A stretch of DNA of 64,000 bases from Demequina oxidasica (GTDB taxonomy: Bacteria > Actinomycetota > Actinomycetes > Actinomycetales > Demequinaceae). The notes under the pieces were generated by a model. It did no database searches. It was not told where the DNA came from and worked only from the letters and a program-made list of their open reading frames with translations. Below, piece after piece: positions 8,332 through 16,915 of this stretch; the first letter of the stretch is position 1, and every line of letters starts with the position of its first letter. A program made the position numbers and the translations under genes. The DNA lies in contig NZ_BBRE01000001.1 in the NCBI RefSeq assembly GCF_000975115.1, positions 248,001-312,000 on the forward strand. The letters are read 5' to 3'.

Positions 8332-8387
8332 CCACTGACGCCACAAGAAAACTAGGCGCTTCCCACACATTGTGGAACGCCAAGGTG

Positions 8388-8399
8388 TACTTTTTGCTC
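8388..8399 (+). promoter_or_regulatory. leaderless-type -10 box fixing the start at 8400
   Basis: TACTTT is followed by six bases and ATG. It favours the ATG at 8400 over an in-frame TTG at 8370. Confidence 0.5.
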
Positions 8400-8858
8400 A
8401 TGCGCAAACTCGAGGTGCTCAAGCTCTGCCTGTACGTCTGGTACATCGGAGGATCCTTCGCCACGGCGTTCTTGGTGGGGGTTGCGAATAGCATCACCAA
8501 CGATTACGACGGCACCTCGTCGTTTGGCACCACCGCGTTCTTCACGACCTTGGCTCTGTCGCTGTTTGGCGGCGTGCCGTTCATCCTGATCTTCATCGCG
8601 GTCGAGCGGACCTACCTGGCGCATGTCGCTGCGAGGGATTCGAACCTGCGTCAACAGTCGGAGATCCTCGCGCGGCTGAAGGAGCTCACCGGCACGGCAG
8701 GCACAACGAAATCCGACGACGCAGACCCCTCGTCTGGTCCCGGCGGTCGGACTGAGGAACTCGTAGGCTCCGCCGCAGTCCCGTCCCACCTGATCTACCA
8801 GCAGGACCCCACGGACGACGAGCGAGAGATCAACACGCGCCCGTTCCCCAAGCGCTAG
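8400..8858 (+). CDS. small two-helix membrane protein
   Basis: The 152-residue product has two membrane segments (about 12-32 and 50-72), a short coiled-coil-like part (SNLRQQSEILARLKEL) and a polar tail. Its layout parallels the preceding gene. A longer frame from TTG at 8370 is possible, but a TANNNT box six bases before the ATG at 8400 supports the shorter form. No functional family was recognised. Confidence 0.62.
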   Translation: MRKLEVLKLCLYVWYIGGSFATAFLVGVANSITNDYDGTSSFGTTAFFTTLALSLFGGVPFILIFIAVERTYLAHVAARDSNLRQQSEILARLKELTGTAGTTKSDDADPSSGPGGRTEELVGSAAVPSHLIYQQDPTDDEREINTRPFPKR

Positions 8859-8877
8859 CGTCAGTCCACGCGCCAGC

Positions 8878-8945
8878 GCTACAAACCCGCGGGCGCTACG
8901 AACTATTGGGTGCTACAAAACCTCTGGTGCTAGAAACTAGCCCGC
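8878..8945. repeat. four degenerate 17-bp tandem repeats between convergent genes
   Basis: Units begin GCTACAAA, GCTACGAA, GCTACAAA and GCTAGAAA at 8878, 8895, 8912 and 8929, an exact 17-base period. The second half of each unit is variable but mostly ends in G/C plus T. The last unit covers the stop codon of the minus-strand gene at 8937. Too short and divergent for a CRISPR; probably slipped-strand duplication. Confidence 0.6.
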
Positions 8946-9404
8946 GAGATATGCGCCGGGCTGGCGGTTGGCGCCGCCCTCACCGTTGAATCCCTGGCGG
9001 CAGATCCCGCGTAGCGCAGCCACCATCCACTCGCAGATCATCTCGTCGTAGTCGCCCTGAACGCCGCTGAAGCTGACGATTAGGCCCTCGCGGATAATCG
9101 CGCCCGGGTACTTGATGTCGCCGGCCTTGTAGAGGTACGGGAAGTCCTGCCCCACACGGGAGCTGTCCAGGCCGGTACGGATGGTGACCGCAACCTTGCC
9201 CTCGACGTTGATGAGGAGCTGGGGGTCTTCGTCGCCAATGGTCGCCATGAACAGCGGGTTCTTGGGGTCGGGGTTCGCGGGGTCCAACACAATCAGGGTG
9301 CCGCAGAGCCCGTTGGTGACGCCTAGCTCGGCGGCCTTCTCGATGGCGGGCACAATGACGTCCCACGCCTGCGCGCAGACCTCTTGGTTGAGTCCGGTGA
9401 ACAT
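8937..9404 (-). CDS. conserved-looking hypothetical protein
   Basis: The 155-residue soluble protein starts at an ATG with an AAGGAG site. It has an N-terminal helix (VIVPAIEKAAELGVTNGLCG), a central beta-rich part (LFMATIGDEDPQLLINVEGK) and a C-terminal part with three cysteines in all. The amphipathic helix followed by strands gives a distant impression of the GlcG/HbpS heme-binding fold, but key motifs are missing and I do not assign it. Neighbours give no clue. Confidence 0.65.
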   Translation of the reverse strand: MFTGLNQEVCAQAWDVIVPAIEKAAELGVTNGLCGTLIVLDPANPDPKNPLFMATIGDEDPQLLINVEGKVAVTIRTGLDSSRVGQDFPYLYKAGDIKYPGAIIREGLIVSFSGVQGDYDEMICEWMVAALRGICRQGFNGEGGANRQPGAYLAG

Positions 9405-9525
9405 GTGGTGCTCCTTCTTTGAGACGCGGGTGGGGCTTTTGTTTAGCGTAGCGGCGGACGATGCTGCGGGTTACTTTTGTTGTGTGCGTTCGTGCCGCGC
9501 GGCGCAGTTTCCAAGGGGGCCAACG

Positions 9526-9954
9526 ATGGCAGGAAAGATCGGCAACATCGTCTTCTATGCGGATGACCCGGTGGCGCTGTCGGTGTTCTGGGCGGCGGCG
9601 TTCGGCTACGAGGTGCGTCGGTTCGAGGGCGAACTACGCGACATGCTGCTGGCGAGCGGGTTGACTGATGCCGACCTCGCCACACGGGGACTTGCCGAGG
9701 ATCCCTCGGGAGTGGGGCCGCGGCTGTTCTTCCACCACGCTGACGGTTCAAAGTCTGGCCGCAACCGCCTGCACCTCGACGTCAACGTGCAGGTCGAGGG
9801 CGAGACTACGCTGGCGGACCTGGACGCGGAGCGGGACCGGCTCGTCTCACTAGGCGCGAGCGTCGTACGTCTCATCGAGCAGAAGTGGGGGCCGTGGCCG
9901 GAGCTCTATTACCAAATGCGGGACCCCGAGGGCAATGAGTTCTGCCTGCAGTAG
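9526..9954 (+). CDS. VOC-family (glyoxalase/bleomycin-resistance-like) protein
   Basis: The 142-residue protein has two beta-alpha-beta-beta-beta halves. The first is IGNIVFYADDPVALSVFWAA and the second ends in YYQMRDPEGNEFCLQ, the typical last strand with a conserved Glu. His near residue 85 (NRLHLDV) and the terminal Glu are candidate metal ligands. This is the glyoxalase-like single-domain type common in actinobacteria; the substrate is unknown. An AGGGGG site precedes the chosen ATG; upstream in-frame codons lie across the divergent gene's promoter. Confidence 0.82.
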   Translation: MAGKIGNIVFYADDPVALSVFWAAAFGYEVRRFEGELRDMLLASGLTDADLATRGLAEDPSGVGPRLFFHHADGSKSGRNRLHLDVNVQVEGETTLADLDAERDRLVSLGASVVRLIEQKWGPWPELYYQMRDPEGNEFCLQ

Positions 9955-9996
9955 GTGTCGCGGGCCGTTCTAACTGTCTGCTGGTGACGAACTGTT

Positions 9997-10012
9997 CTAG
10001 CAGTTCTGCTAG
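9997..10012. promoter_or_regulatory. 16-bp inverted repeat, possible operator
   Basis: CTAGCAGTTCTGCTAG has perfect 7-base arms around TT. It lies about 108 bases before the gene at 10120 and is not followed by a T tract, so it is more likely a protein-binding site than a terminator. Confidence 0.4.
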
Positions 10013-10107
10013 CCATATGTATTGGAGTTTCGGCAGCAAACGCACCGGCGGCGTCGTCAGCGATTTCGCTGGCAGCCAACGCGGGTGGACAGCACCCGGC
10101 GCTCCAC

Positions 10108-10119
10108 TACGGTGGACGT
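10108..10119 (+). promoter_or_regulatory. leaderless-type -10 box of the 10120 gene
   Basis: TACGGT is followed by six bases and ATG, with no ribosome site. Confidence 0.55.
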
Positions 10120-10716
10120 ATGACTTCTGAGAACAGCGACCTTTCCTCCAGCGACGACGCCTCGCAGTCCGGCACCGCCCCGGAGGCGCCCACCAACATC
10201 CCCACGAACGCCGCCGAAGCGGACGCCTACGCCAAGCAGTTCCAGGCATCGGCGGAGCAGGTCCTCGAGGGCATGAAGCGCGACGTGCAGGCACTGCTGG
10301 ACTCGTTCCCGGCCGATGCCGCTACCCTCCTCATCAATGACCCGGAGCGCGAGTTGGTCCCCGCGGAGATTCTGCTGGCCACCGGCCTGGAGCACATGCT
10401 CGACTCGGAGCGCGGCAACCGCTTCCTGGGTGAGGACTACGTGGCGTTCTTCAAGGCTGCGGTGGCCGTGGACCCGGAGGCTCTCGCGATCAAGGACAAG
10501 ATCCAGTCAATCCTCGAGGTGCTGGACGAGGACGCTGCGGTCTCGCTGGTACGTGACCCGTACCGAGTGCTGACCGCGGAGGAGACCGCGCTGATCGACG
10601 CTCTCGACGGGGACGACCTCACGCAAAGCACTAACCACGCTGCGGTGCTCCACCCGCAGTTGTCGCGATTCCTTGCGGACAACGTGCGCGTGGCGGACGA
10701 CGTCGACGACGAGTAG
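10120..10716 (+). CDS. acidic soluble protein of unknown function
   Basis: The 198-residue protein is strongly acidic, with a disordered Ser/Asp/Ala-rich N-terminal ~45 residues and a helical remainder. Two segments look like internal repeats: one around DSFPADAATLLINDPERELVP and one around LDEDAAVSLVRDPYRVLTA (each about 20 residues), both ending in an acidic 'DP-x-R' turn and then a Glu-rich helix. No known domain was recognised. It has no signal peptide or membrane segment. Confidence 0.68.
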   Translation: MTSENSDLSSSDDASQSGTAPEAPTNIPTNAAEADAYAKQFQASAEQVLEGMKRDVQALLDSFPADAATLLINDPERELVPAEILLATGLEHMLDSERGNRFLGEDYVAFFKAAVAVDPEALAIKDKIQSILEVLDEDAAVSLVRDPYRVLTAEETALIDALDGDDLTQSTNHAAVLHPQLSRFLADNVRVADDVDDE

Positions 10717-10738
10717 TTCGCTCGCCGGCTCTCAGTTG

Positions 10739-11320
10739 CTAGCCGCATAGGTGCGGAGTGTCGGCGTCCAACGCCCTGTACTCGTTCTGATGAGGATGCT
10801 CGTCGTATCCATCTAGCCCGTCGTACCGTGCGTGTGCAAGGCCGGCCCCGATGACGGCCGAGCCAAGGTCTTGGCCGTCGACCTCGACGTAGCGGAGCCA
10901 GCGATCGTATCGGTCTGCATCGGCCACACTCTGGGGATTCACCAGCGTCACGCTTTGGTCAAGTACGAGATCCGTGACGAACTGTTTGCCCTCGTCGAAC
11001 CCGCACTGATCGTGCTCAGGTGTGTCGTAGCCGATGAGCCGAATCTTTGCACCGTTGTCTGTGTACACGGTGTCGCCGTCTACCACTCGGATCACTGTGG
11101 CGGTGGATTCCTCCCCATAGGCGGGCAAGCCGGCCTCATCACTCGACTGCGAGCTCGACGAAGAGTTGGGGACCTGGACCTTGTCGGGGTCGTGAGGCGC
11201 CTCGGAACGCGGCGCTTGCGGCGGCGAAACCATGGAGTCCGTCGAGCAGCCGGCAACGACCGACGCACCCAGTGCGGCGACGGCCAAGGCCGCCGCGGAC
11301 AGCTTGTGATACACCCTCAT
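10739..11320 (-). CDS. thermonuclease-family (SNase-like) lipoprotein
   Basis: The 193-residue protein has a lipoprotein signal peptide ending in VVAGC (Cys25), a Ser/Pro-rich spacer and a staphylococcal nuclease-like domain from about residue 72 to the end. Catalytic features are present: IRVVDGDT, then the Arg and Glu of KIRLIGYDTPE, and the second Arg in DRYDRWLRYV. It should cut extracellular DNA or RNA in a Ca2+-dependent way while anchored to the outer face of the membrane. It is monocistronic with a GGGG ribosome site. Confidence 0.88.
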   Translation of the reverse strand: MRVYHKLSAAALAVAALGASVVAGCSTDSMVSPPQAPRSEAPHDPDKVQVPNSSSSSQSSDEAGLPAYGEESTATVIRVVDGDTVYTDNGAKIRLIGYDTPEHDQCGFDEGKQFVTDLVLDQSVTLVNPQSVADADRYDRWLRYVEVDGQDLGSAVIGAGLAHARYDGLDGYDEHPHQNEYRALDADTPHLCG

Positions 11321-11468
11321 GTTCGCCCCTCAGCGCTCGATGGTTAGACCGGCAGACTACAACTACTCCTGCGGCGCATCATCCAGCAGCCTTCAGCTCT
11401 GCTGGTAATTCGCGGGAGAACTGACTGCCGCGGAGCCATGACACCGAGGCGTGCGCGAGTTGCCTACG

Positions 11469-11570
11469 TCACGCGCGGCAGTCCCATGGTTTACGGCATT
11501 CCACCGTGATGTCTCCGTTGGGGTGCCACGTCACGACACACTTCTCCGGGCAAAGCTGCTTGTCTCCCAT
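11469..11570 (-). CDS. putative 33-residue Cys-rich microprotein
   Basis: A short frame begins with ATG at 11570, eight bases after the stop of the NYN-domain gene, and encodes 33 residues with four cysteines (CPEKC and CRKPWDC pairs) and a Trp-rich middle. AGG lies seven bases before the ATG. The paired Cys spacing (C-x3-C and C-x5-C) could bind zinc. It is too short to prove by inspection, but position and Cys pattern argue for a real coupled gene. Confidence 0.4.
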   Translation of the reverse strand: MGDKQLCPEKCVVTWHPNGDITVECRKPWDCRA

Positions 11571-11578
11571 CGCCGGAC

Positions 11579-12160
11579 CTAGGCCGCGAGGGCGAGCTCG
11601 TGGCGCATGGGTGTGGCCAGATTGATGACGCGGTCCGCGATCACGGCGAGCGTGCAGTTCAGTCCTGCTCCCCTCGACGCGATTGTCGTCAGCACATTGC
11701 GGTGGCGGAGCTGGCCGACTGAGCGGACAAACTCGTGGTCGCCACTGGCGATCACTACCTCGGTGAAGCGGCGCGCGATGAAGTCGTAATCGCTTAGCAC
11801 CTCGCACAGCGCGATGTCGGCGCCGGACTCCCCTGACCTGGTGACGAGGCGTGCCGCGGGAGCGAGCTCGAATACGGTGAAGGCCCACTGGGGGTCGACG
11901 CCAATCACGAGCTGGTCAACCTCGGCGTCGAACGCGATGCTATCTACTAGTCCTTCGAAGGCCTCATCCCAAAGCGAAGGCTCAGCATCGGCCGGCTTGC
12001 AGCCGAGCAGGTTCTCGAGGTCGGCGACGATCAGGCGGCGGCCGGCAGCACCGTCATGCGAGATCGATCCGAACTTGCGGACAATCGGTACGACTTTATG
12101 GTCGACCGACGCGACCTCGTGGGCAGAACTACTGGCTACGGTGATGTCGATGACGTTCAT
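11579..12160 (-). CDS. NYN/PIN-like domain protein
   Basis: The 193-residue protein shows the NYN pattern of PIN-like nucleases: a first acidic strand with Asp and Asn (LIVADLENLLG), a central GADIALCEVL helix and the VIASGDHEFVRSVGQL motif that normally supplies further acidic metal ligands. A metal-dependent RNase role is likely from the family. It starts with ATG behind GAGGGG. The two downstream minus-strand candidates (a 33-residue protein and the flanking genes) could share its transcript. Confidence 0.72.
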   Translation of the reverse strand: MNVIDITVASSSAHEVASVDHKVVPIVRKFGSISHDGAAGRRLIVADLENLLGCKPADAEPSLWDEAFEGLVDSIAFDAEVDQLVIGVDPQWAFTVFELAPAARLVTRSGESGADIALCEVLSDYDFIARRFTEVVIASGDHEFVRSVGQLRHRNVLTTIASRGAGLNCTLAVIADRVINLATPMRHELALAA

Positions 12161-12219
12161 GGTGTGGTCCCCTCAGACTCGTTGGCGGCGCGCTTCGATG
12201 CGCGGTGATTTCAAGTTAT

Positions 12220-12498
12220 CTAGGGGGTCTGACAAGTGCCTGGCGGTCGCAGTCCAATGATCACCTCGGTAGCGGGATGGCCCGTCTCGTCCATACCATT
12301 GAGGTAGTCGAGATAGCCCGTGAAGAGTTCGAATACGGTCTTGGTCAGGAGGAACTCCCGGTCCATGGGCGACTTCGCGTTGGTCAGGATGGACAGAGCG
12401 CTCCGGGAGTCGAAGGCCAGCGTCACGGTGAGCTGAATCTCATGCATTTCGATATGTTCCGGGTGAGCAAATGGCTGTGTTTCGGCATGCGATTTCAC
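12220..12498 (-). CDS. small soluble hypothetical protein
   Basis: The 92-residue product begins with GTG at 12498 after a clear AGGAGA site with six-base spacing. It has a central beta-strand pair (IQLTVTLAFDSRSALSILT) and a helical part (FLLTKTVFELFTGYLDYL). It ends 59 bases before the NYN gene on the same strand and may be its operon partner. No family was recognised. Confidence 0.6.
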   Translation of the reverse strand: MKSHAETQPFAHPEHIEMHEIQLTVTLAFDSRSALSILTNAKSPMDREFLLTKTVFELFTGYLDYLNGMDETGHPATEVIIGLRPPGTCQTP

Positions 12499-12772
12499 AG
12501 AGTTCTCCTGACGTCAGTTGGTGTGGGGAGGGCTCGACACCCAATCAATTGGCGTCGAGAAGCCAGGACCATACACCCACTGCGGCCGATGCTGTCAAGG
12601 CCACATTGGCGCCTCGTCCGAGTGCCCCGTAGGGGCAAAAACCTTGACGAACCGGTCGCACCTCTGTGGTCGTGGATTCGTCCCGGCCCCACCAAACAAG
12701 GGCTCGATGGCAGGCTCAGCGACGTCAATTCCCCTCAAGAAGTACCGATACGCAGGCGCCAAGTATTTGGGA

Positions 12773-14239
12773 CTACGCGGCTTCGATCTTGGGTAGCCCA
12801 AATCTTGCTCGGCCGCCTAGTCGCGGTTTGCGTTCGGGATCAACGGCCGCAGGCGGCCTGAACCACACCTGGTTGTCTCGGACGCCAATTTCCCAGTCAT
12901 CGCGATGAATGCGATGGTGACAAATCGAACACAACAACACGCCATTTTCCAGGTCGGTCTTGCCTCGGTCTCTGGCCCACCATTTGATGTGATGTGCCTC
13001 CGTGTAGGCCGGTGGAGCACCGCAGAAGGCGCACCCACCATCGCGTTCAATGAGAGCGATGCGTTGCGCGTAACTGAAGGGCCGCGATCCGCGCCCAAGG
13101 TCAAGAATCTCCCCCTTGCCGCCGAGCACAACGGGAATCACGGCACCGTTTGCGGCCATTCTGCGGGCGGTGGGGATGCAGACCGGCTCGCTTCCACCGT
13201 CGATCTCGGCGACCCCGGTGCCGTCCTGCAGGTCGGCCAGGCTCAACCGCACCACTACCGTGGTGGACGCGAAGGGCAGGTCCTCGCTCCTGCATCCCAG
13301 GCAGTGGCGGGCAAGGGCGGCGAGGGCATCCGCGCGGATCTGTGGGACGGATCGGTCATCCGCCATCACCTGGCCGTCGTCAGTGGCCACGCCGTCGTTG
13401 TCGCGCCGGTTGTGCAGGGCATTGCCCACGAGCGAGTCGAGGGCGGCCCGCACCGGAGCTGCCGTCTCCGCATCCAGCCGCGCCCGCAGTACGAACATCC
13501 CCTCGTGGTCCTCGTACATGGTCACCGAGCGTTCATGGCGCTGGAGTTCCTCGGTCAGCGCGTGACGCCCAGCATCCATCTGGGCCTCCAGTTGACGCAC
13601 GATGCGCGCAAACTTGTTGGACGACAAACCGTGGGCTCGCTCCACGAGCATGCGCTCCACCCGCTCGATGTCGCACAGTTCCACGCCCAGGTCCTCGCGT
13701 CGGTCCCAGATCCGAGTCAGCATTCGCTTGATGAGACGTCCCGCATCGGTATGGAGCTTGCCGGCCCGCACCCTCTCACTCGCTATGGCGAACCGCGGGG
13801 AGACCTCAACCACCCCGGCCTCTTGCAGATCACCTGAGCCTTCGCCGGCATGCGCCTCGCGTTCATCGGAGGCCAACATGTCGCCCACTTCGATGAGACC
13901 GCGGGCCTCGCCCGTGCTGCCACCCGAGATGCTCGCCAGTAACTCCTCGGGTGTCCGGTATCCCTGGCGCTTGGCCATCCCCTGCTGTCCGTCTTCACCC
14001 ATGGAACGCCGGGCGATCGCGGCGCTTGACGAGGCAACCATCGCGTCAAGTTGACGTCGCATGCGGGCCAATTCACGGTGGGAAGCGAGCAGATCATCGC
14101 TCGGCAATGAATCCAGATCTATCCCTGTCCACCCGGTGCCCGACACCAACCCCTCGCGCACCCGCGCGACCGCGTCGCAGACAGCATCGTCCCTGCTATC
14201 AGTGTCGAGATCGGCTTCAATGCCGGTGGTCGTGCTCAT
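12773..14239 (-). CDS. DUF222 domain HNH endonuclease
   Basis: The 488-residue protein has the DUF222 (13E12-repeat-like) helical region from about residue 25 to 330 and an HNH nuclease domain near the C terminus, with C-x2-C (CAFCG), EAHHIKWWARDRGKTDLENG and C-x2-CHHRIHRD zinc and metal ligands in order. The ATG at 14239 gives the usual N terminus; a longer upstream frame reads through repetitive DNA. Proteins of this kind are numerous in actinobacterial genomes, often within 13E12-type mobile repeats, and their biological role is unsettled. There is no other sign of mobility here. Confidence 0.88.
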   Translation of the reverse strand: MSTTTGIEADLDTDSRDDAVCDAVARVREGLVSGTGWTGIDLDSLPSDDLLASHRELARMRRQLDAMVASSSAAIARRSMGEDGQQGMAKRQGYRTPEELLASISGGSTGEARGLIEVGDMLASDEREAHAGEGSGDLQEAGVVEVSPRFAIASERVRAGKLHTDAGRLIKRMLTRIWDRREDLGVELCDIERVERMLVERAHGLSSNKFARIVRQLEAQMDAGRHALTEELQRHERSVTMYEDHEGMFVLRARLDAETAAPVRAALDSLVGNALHNRRDNDGVATDDGQVMADDRSVPQIRADALAALARHCLGCRSEDLPFASTTVVVRLSLADLQDGTGVAEIDGGSEPVCIPTARRMAANGAVIPVVLGGKGEILDLGRGSRPFSYAQRIALIERDGGCAFCGAPPAYTEAHHIKWWARDRGKTDLENGVLLCSICHHRIHRDDWEIGVRDNQVWFRPPAAVDPERKPRLGGRARFGLPKIEAA

Positions 14240-14403
14240 AGGACAATTCAACCAAAAGGGACTGACAGCCAGCCCGCGCGCCACAGAAATCTGTGGACAA
14301 CCCCCGCGCAACGCGGGCCTGTGGGCACCCGCCCGGCACGTCAGAGACCACGCGTCCAAGCCCCTACGAGATACGCATCCGGCACCCTACGCGACAAGCG
14401 AGC

Positions 14404-14438
14404 ACGCGCCACGCGCCACGCGCCACGTGCCACGTGCC
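14404..14438. repeat. heptanucleotide tandem repeat, five copies
   Basis: Three copies of ACGCGCC are followed by two of ACGTGCC, without gaps. It lies just after the stop of the surface-protein gene in the gap before the HNH gene; slippage-prone but outside coding sequence. Confidence 0.7.
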
Positions 14439-14443
14439 AGAAA

Positions 14444-16915
14444 TTACGCGTCTACCCCTGACCATCGGCGGCGTGCAAGGACCAGACCCCCGGCCCCGGC
14501 GAGCATCAAAGCGGAAGCGAGCCAAAGCATCGGGCCGATGCCCTCGGCACCGGTCGTCGAAAGCTCACCCCCGGTCGCGACGGGGTCACCGTCGGCCACC
14601 GGGTCGGCTGCCTGCGCGGTGACGGTCGGAGCCACTTCCGCCGTCACCGGTGCGGTGATCGCGACGGGCGCCCAACCAACCAGCCCACCATCCGCGCCAT
14701 AAACAGCAATGCGGTGGTCGCCGACGGCCAGCGCGGAAGGAATGGTGACGGGTGCGGCGCCAACCCCAAGGAGCATCGGCGACGAGAACGCCACAATCCG
14801 CGAATCGCCCTCAAGCGCAGCACCGCCACACGCATCCAAGACCACCGTGACGGAGTCACCCTGAACGGCGCTACCCACATGCTCGCCCGCCGCGGAACAA
14901 ATCGCCACGCCGCCTTGCGCGACGCCATCAAGGTCGGCCTCGTACGCGGCAAAAGTCAGCGGCGAAACCGAGCCAGTCTTCGTGAGCGTCGTCATGCCAT
15001 CGGCGTCCACCGTGGGCGAATAGGACACGGATCCGGCCGCAAGATCGGCTGGGGTCACCACGTGCGTCGCACTCCAGGCGGCCGATGCGCCAGGCAGCAC
15101 AGCATTCACGGCAAGAACGGCGGGATCAAGAGTCGCACCCCCGGCCTCCCCCAAGTTCACCCCGGTCAGCGGGTAGGTCCCGTCGTTGGCGACAGTGACG
15201 TCGAAGGTCACCGTTTCGCCCAGCGACGCCTTGCCGTCGCCGTTCAGGTCGTCAAATGAGCCGACAACCGCGAGTGACACGGGAGGTGCCACGTACTCGC
15301 CGAGAACCACGGCATCGGCGCCGGCAACCGCGCTACCCTCCGCGTCGTCGATGTCACCTGAATAGGACAGCGTCGCGGTGTAGTCGAGCGCGCCGGAGGC
15401 GAGCCAGGCGGCATCGATCGTGACGGTGTCGGTGTGCGTCGACGACTCGCCGGGCGCCAACTGAACACCATCAAACGCGGCCCCCACGGCACCAAACTGA
15501 CCCGACTCGGTCACCGTGCCGAGCGTCACACTCTGGTCAGCATCGGCCGGAAGGGCGGCGGTCCACGTGAGTTTGACCTCCTCGCCCGACTGGCCCACAC
15601 CGTCGCCATTGGTGTCCTGAAGCTCGGCGTCGGCGGTCCAGCTCACGTCAGCCGTCAACTCGCGCAGAAATACACGCGTGGTCACTGGCCCAGAACCTCC
15701 CCACGCTTGCTCATCGAACGAGGGAGATACCCCCATTCGCCCGGACACATCGACGTAGCCCCGTTGAATGTCCGCCGCTGTGAGAGTGTGGCGGTCGGAT
15801 TCGAAGTAGCCACCCGGCAGGCTCGTACCTTTTGCGAGATCGTTAGACGTACTGAGACCGGATTCGGGAATCGACTCTCCAGGTTTCAGGCCCACATCGT
15901 AGAAAAAGTATCCCGAGCGGGAGTTAGTCATGGCGAAATAATTGAGAACCACGTTGCCCGTGTTAGTGGCCACGTAGGTGCGGTCCAGGAGATCGCCGAC
16001 TTGCGCGTCACCGAAGCCGCGTTCCACGCCGTATCCGGGGCTATGGATCACCGTGTCAAAGTGGGTGGTGTAGCTGACCACAGGCACCGCAGTTGTCGCG
16101 CTCATTGCGGCGACAGGTGCCGATCCGCTCAAGCTATCCACGCTCCACTCCACCGAGGTTGCGGCAAACTGCACCGAGCCAGCACGCATATCCGCGAACG
16201 TGACCGTGTGCCACGCGCCGTGGAGGGTGGACGTATCGCCGGCGGCTAGCGACGTAGGAAGCGAAGGCGATGCGTCAAGCCTGGCGGCGCCTCCCAGCGA
16301 GACGGCCACTGCCGACTCGTTGCTCACCGTGGCGGCGAACCGGACGCGGTCGCCCTCCACCAGCCCGTCGCTTGGCAGTGTGCCGCCTCCTTCGAGTTCA
16401 ACGAAGCTTGCGACGGTCACTGGCGTCGGAGGCGTATAGATCAACGGAGGCGGGCTCAGGGGCACCCGCAGTGTGGCGCCCGAACCGATGCGGTACCTGA
16501 AGTTCACTGGGCTGTAATGAGGGCCGCCACCCAACGGGTCGAGGTCGTCCGCGGTCACCAGTGCCGAAAAGTTGACGGTGTGCGGCAGCGCGACAACCTG
16601 GGGGCCGACGGGCTCGTGGTCGCCTCCAACCTGCAAGGATTCGAGCGTGATTTCCGTCAAACCAGAGCCTAGCGCCGCCGAGATCTCGTAGTGCACCACG
16701 ACGACGTCGCCCGCGTCAGGGCGGCCGTTATTGTTGCCGTCCGTGTGAAACGTGGTGTCGAGCCACGTAGCAGTGATGTTTCCGTCGGTAACGGAATCTC
16801 CAGTTGCGGCCCGTGCGGGAGCTGCTACGGCAACTGCACTCCCGACAACCAGCACGAGCGCCAGCAGCATCGCTACCGCTCGGGACACAGACAGGTGAAC
16901 GGACTTCAACAGCAT
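14444..16915 (-). CDS. large secreted surface protein with calcium-loop repeats and LSxTG-type sorting tail (paralogue A)
   Basis: The 823-residue protein has a signal peptide (cleavage probably after residues ~35-37), then repeated beta-sandwich-like units with Thr/Val-rich strands. Three Asp-rich loops stand out: DGNNNGRPDAGD near residue 57, DTNGDGVGQSGE and DLNGDGKASLGE, all followed by a short beta strand (D/E-x-V-x-L/F). These look like Ca2+-binding loops opening each unit. The C-terminus has LSTTG (from residue 785), a hydrophobic helix and an Arg-rich end, i.e. a sortase signal-like tail whose second residue is Ser, not Pro. A close paralogue is encoded at 46526-48982. No sortase gene is in the window. 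Probably a cell-wall or membrane-anchored adhesin-like protein. Confidence 0.82.
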   Translation of the reverse strand: MLLKSVHLSVSRAVAMLLALVLVVGSAVAVAAPARAATGDSVTDGNITATWLDTTFHTDGNNNGRPDAGDVVVVHYEISAALGSGLTEITLESLQVGGDHEPVGPQVVALPHTVNFSALVTADDLDPLGGGPHYSPVNFRYRIGSGATLRVPLSPPPLIYTPPTPVTVASFVELEGGGTLPSDGLVEGDRVRFAATVSNESAVAVSLGGAARLDASPSLPTSLAAGDTSTLHGAWHTVTFADMRAGSVQFAATSVEWSVDSLSGSAPVAAMSATTAVPVVSYTTHFDTVIHSPGYGVERGFGDAQVGDLLDRTYVATNTGNVVLNYFAMTNSRSGYFFYDVGLKPGESIPESGLSTSNDLAKGTSLPGGYFESDRHTLTAADIQRGYVDVSGRMGVSPSFDEQAWGGSGPVTTRVFLRELTADVSWTADAELQDTNGDGVGQSGEEVKLTWTAALPADADQSVTLGTVTESGQFGAVGAAFDGVQLAPGESSTHTDTVTIDAAWLASGALDYTATLSYSGDIDDAEGSAVAGADAVVLGEYVAPPVSLAVVGSFDDLNGDGKASLGETVTFDVTVANDGTYPLTGVNLGEAGGATLDPAVLAVNAVLPGASAAWSATHVVTPADLAAGSVSYSPTVDADGMTTLTKTGSVSPLTFAAYEADLDGVAQGGVAICSAAGEHVGSAVQGDSVTVVLDACGGAALEGDSRIVAFSSPMLLGVGAAPVTIPSALAVGDHRIAVYGADGGLVGWAPVAITAPVTAEVAPTVTAQAADPVADGDPVATGGELSTTGAEGIGPMLWLASALMLAGAGGLVLARRRWSGVDA

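Noticed and set aside
8636-8652. Sequence resembling a reversed tRNA T-arm (GGGATTCGAACC-like)
   Set aside because: It is inside the reading frame of the 8400-8858 membrane protein and no cloverleaf arms surround it.
8878-8945. CRISPR-like repeats
   Set aside because: The 17-base units are contiguous, divergent and without spacers or cas genes.
12499-12772. Several overlapping 68-92 codon frames in the gap before the HNH gene
   Set aside because: None has a ribosome site or protein-like pattern, and they contradict each other on both strands.
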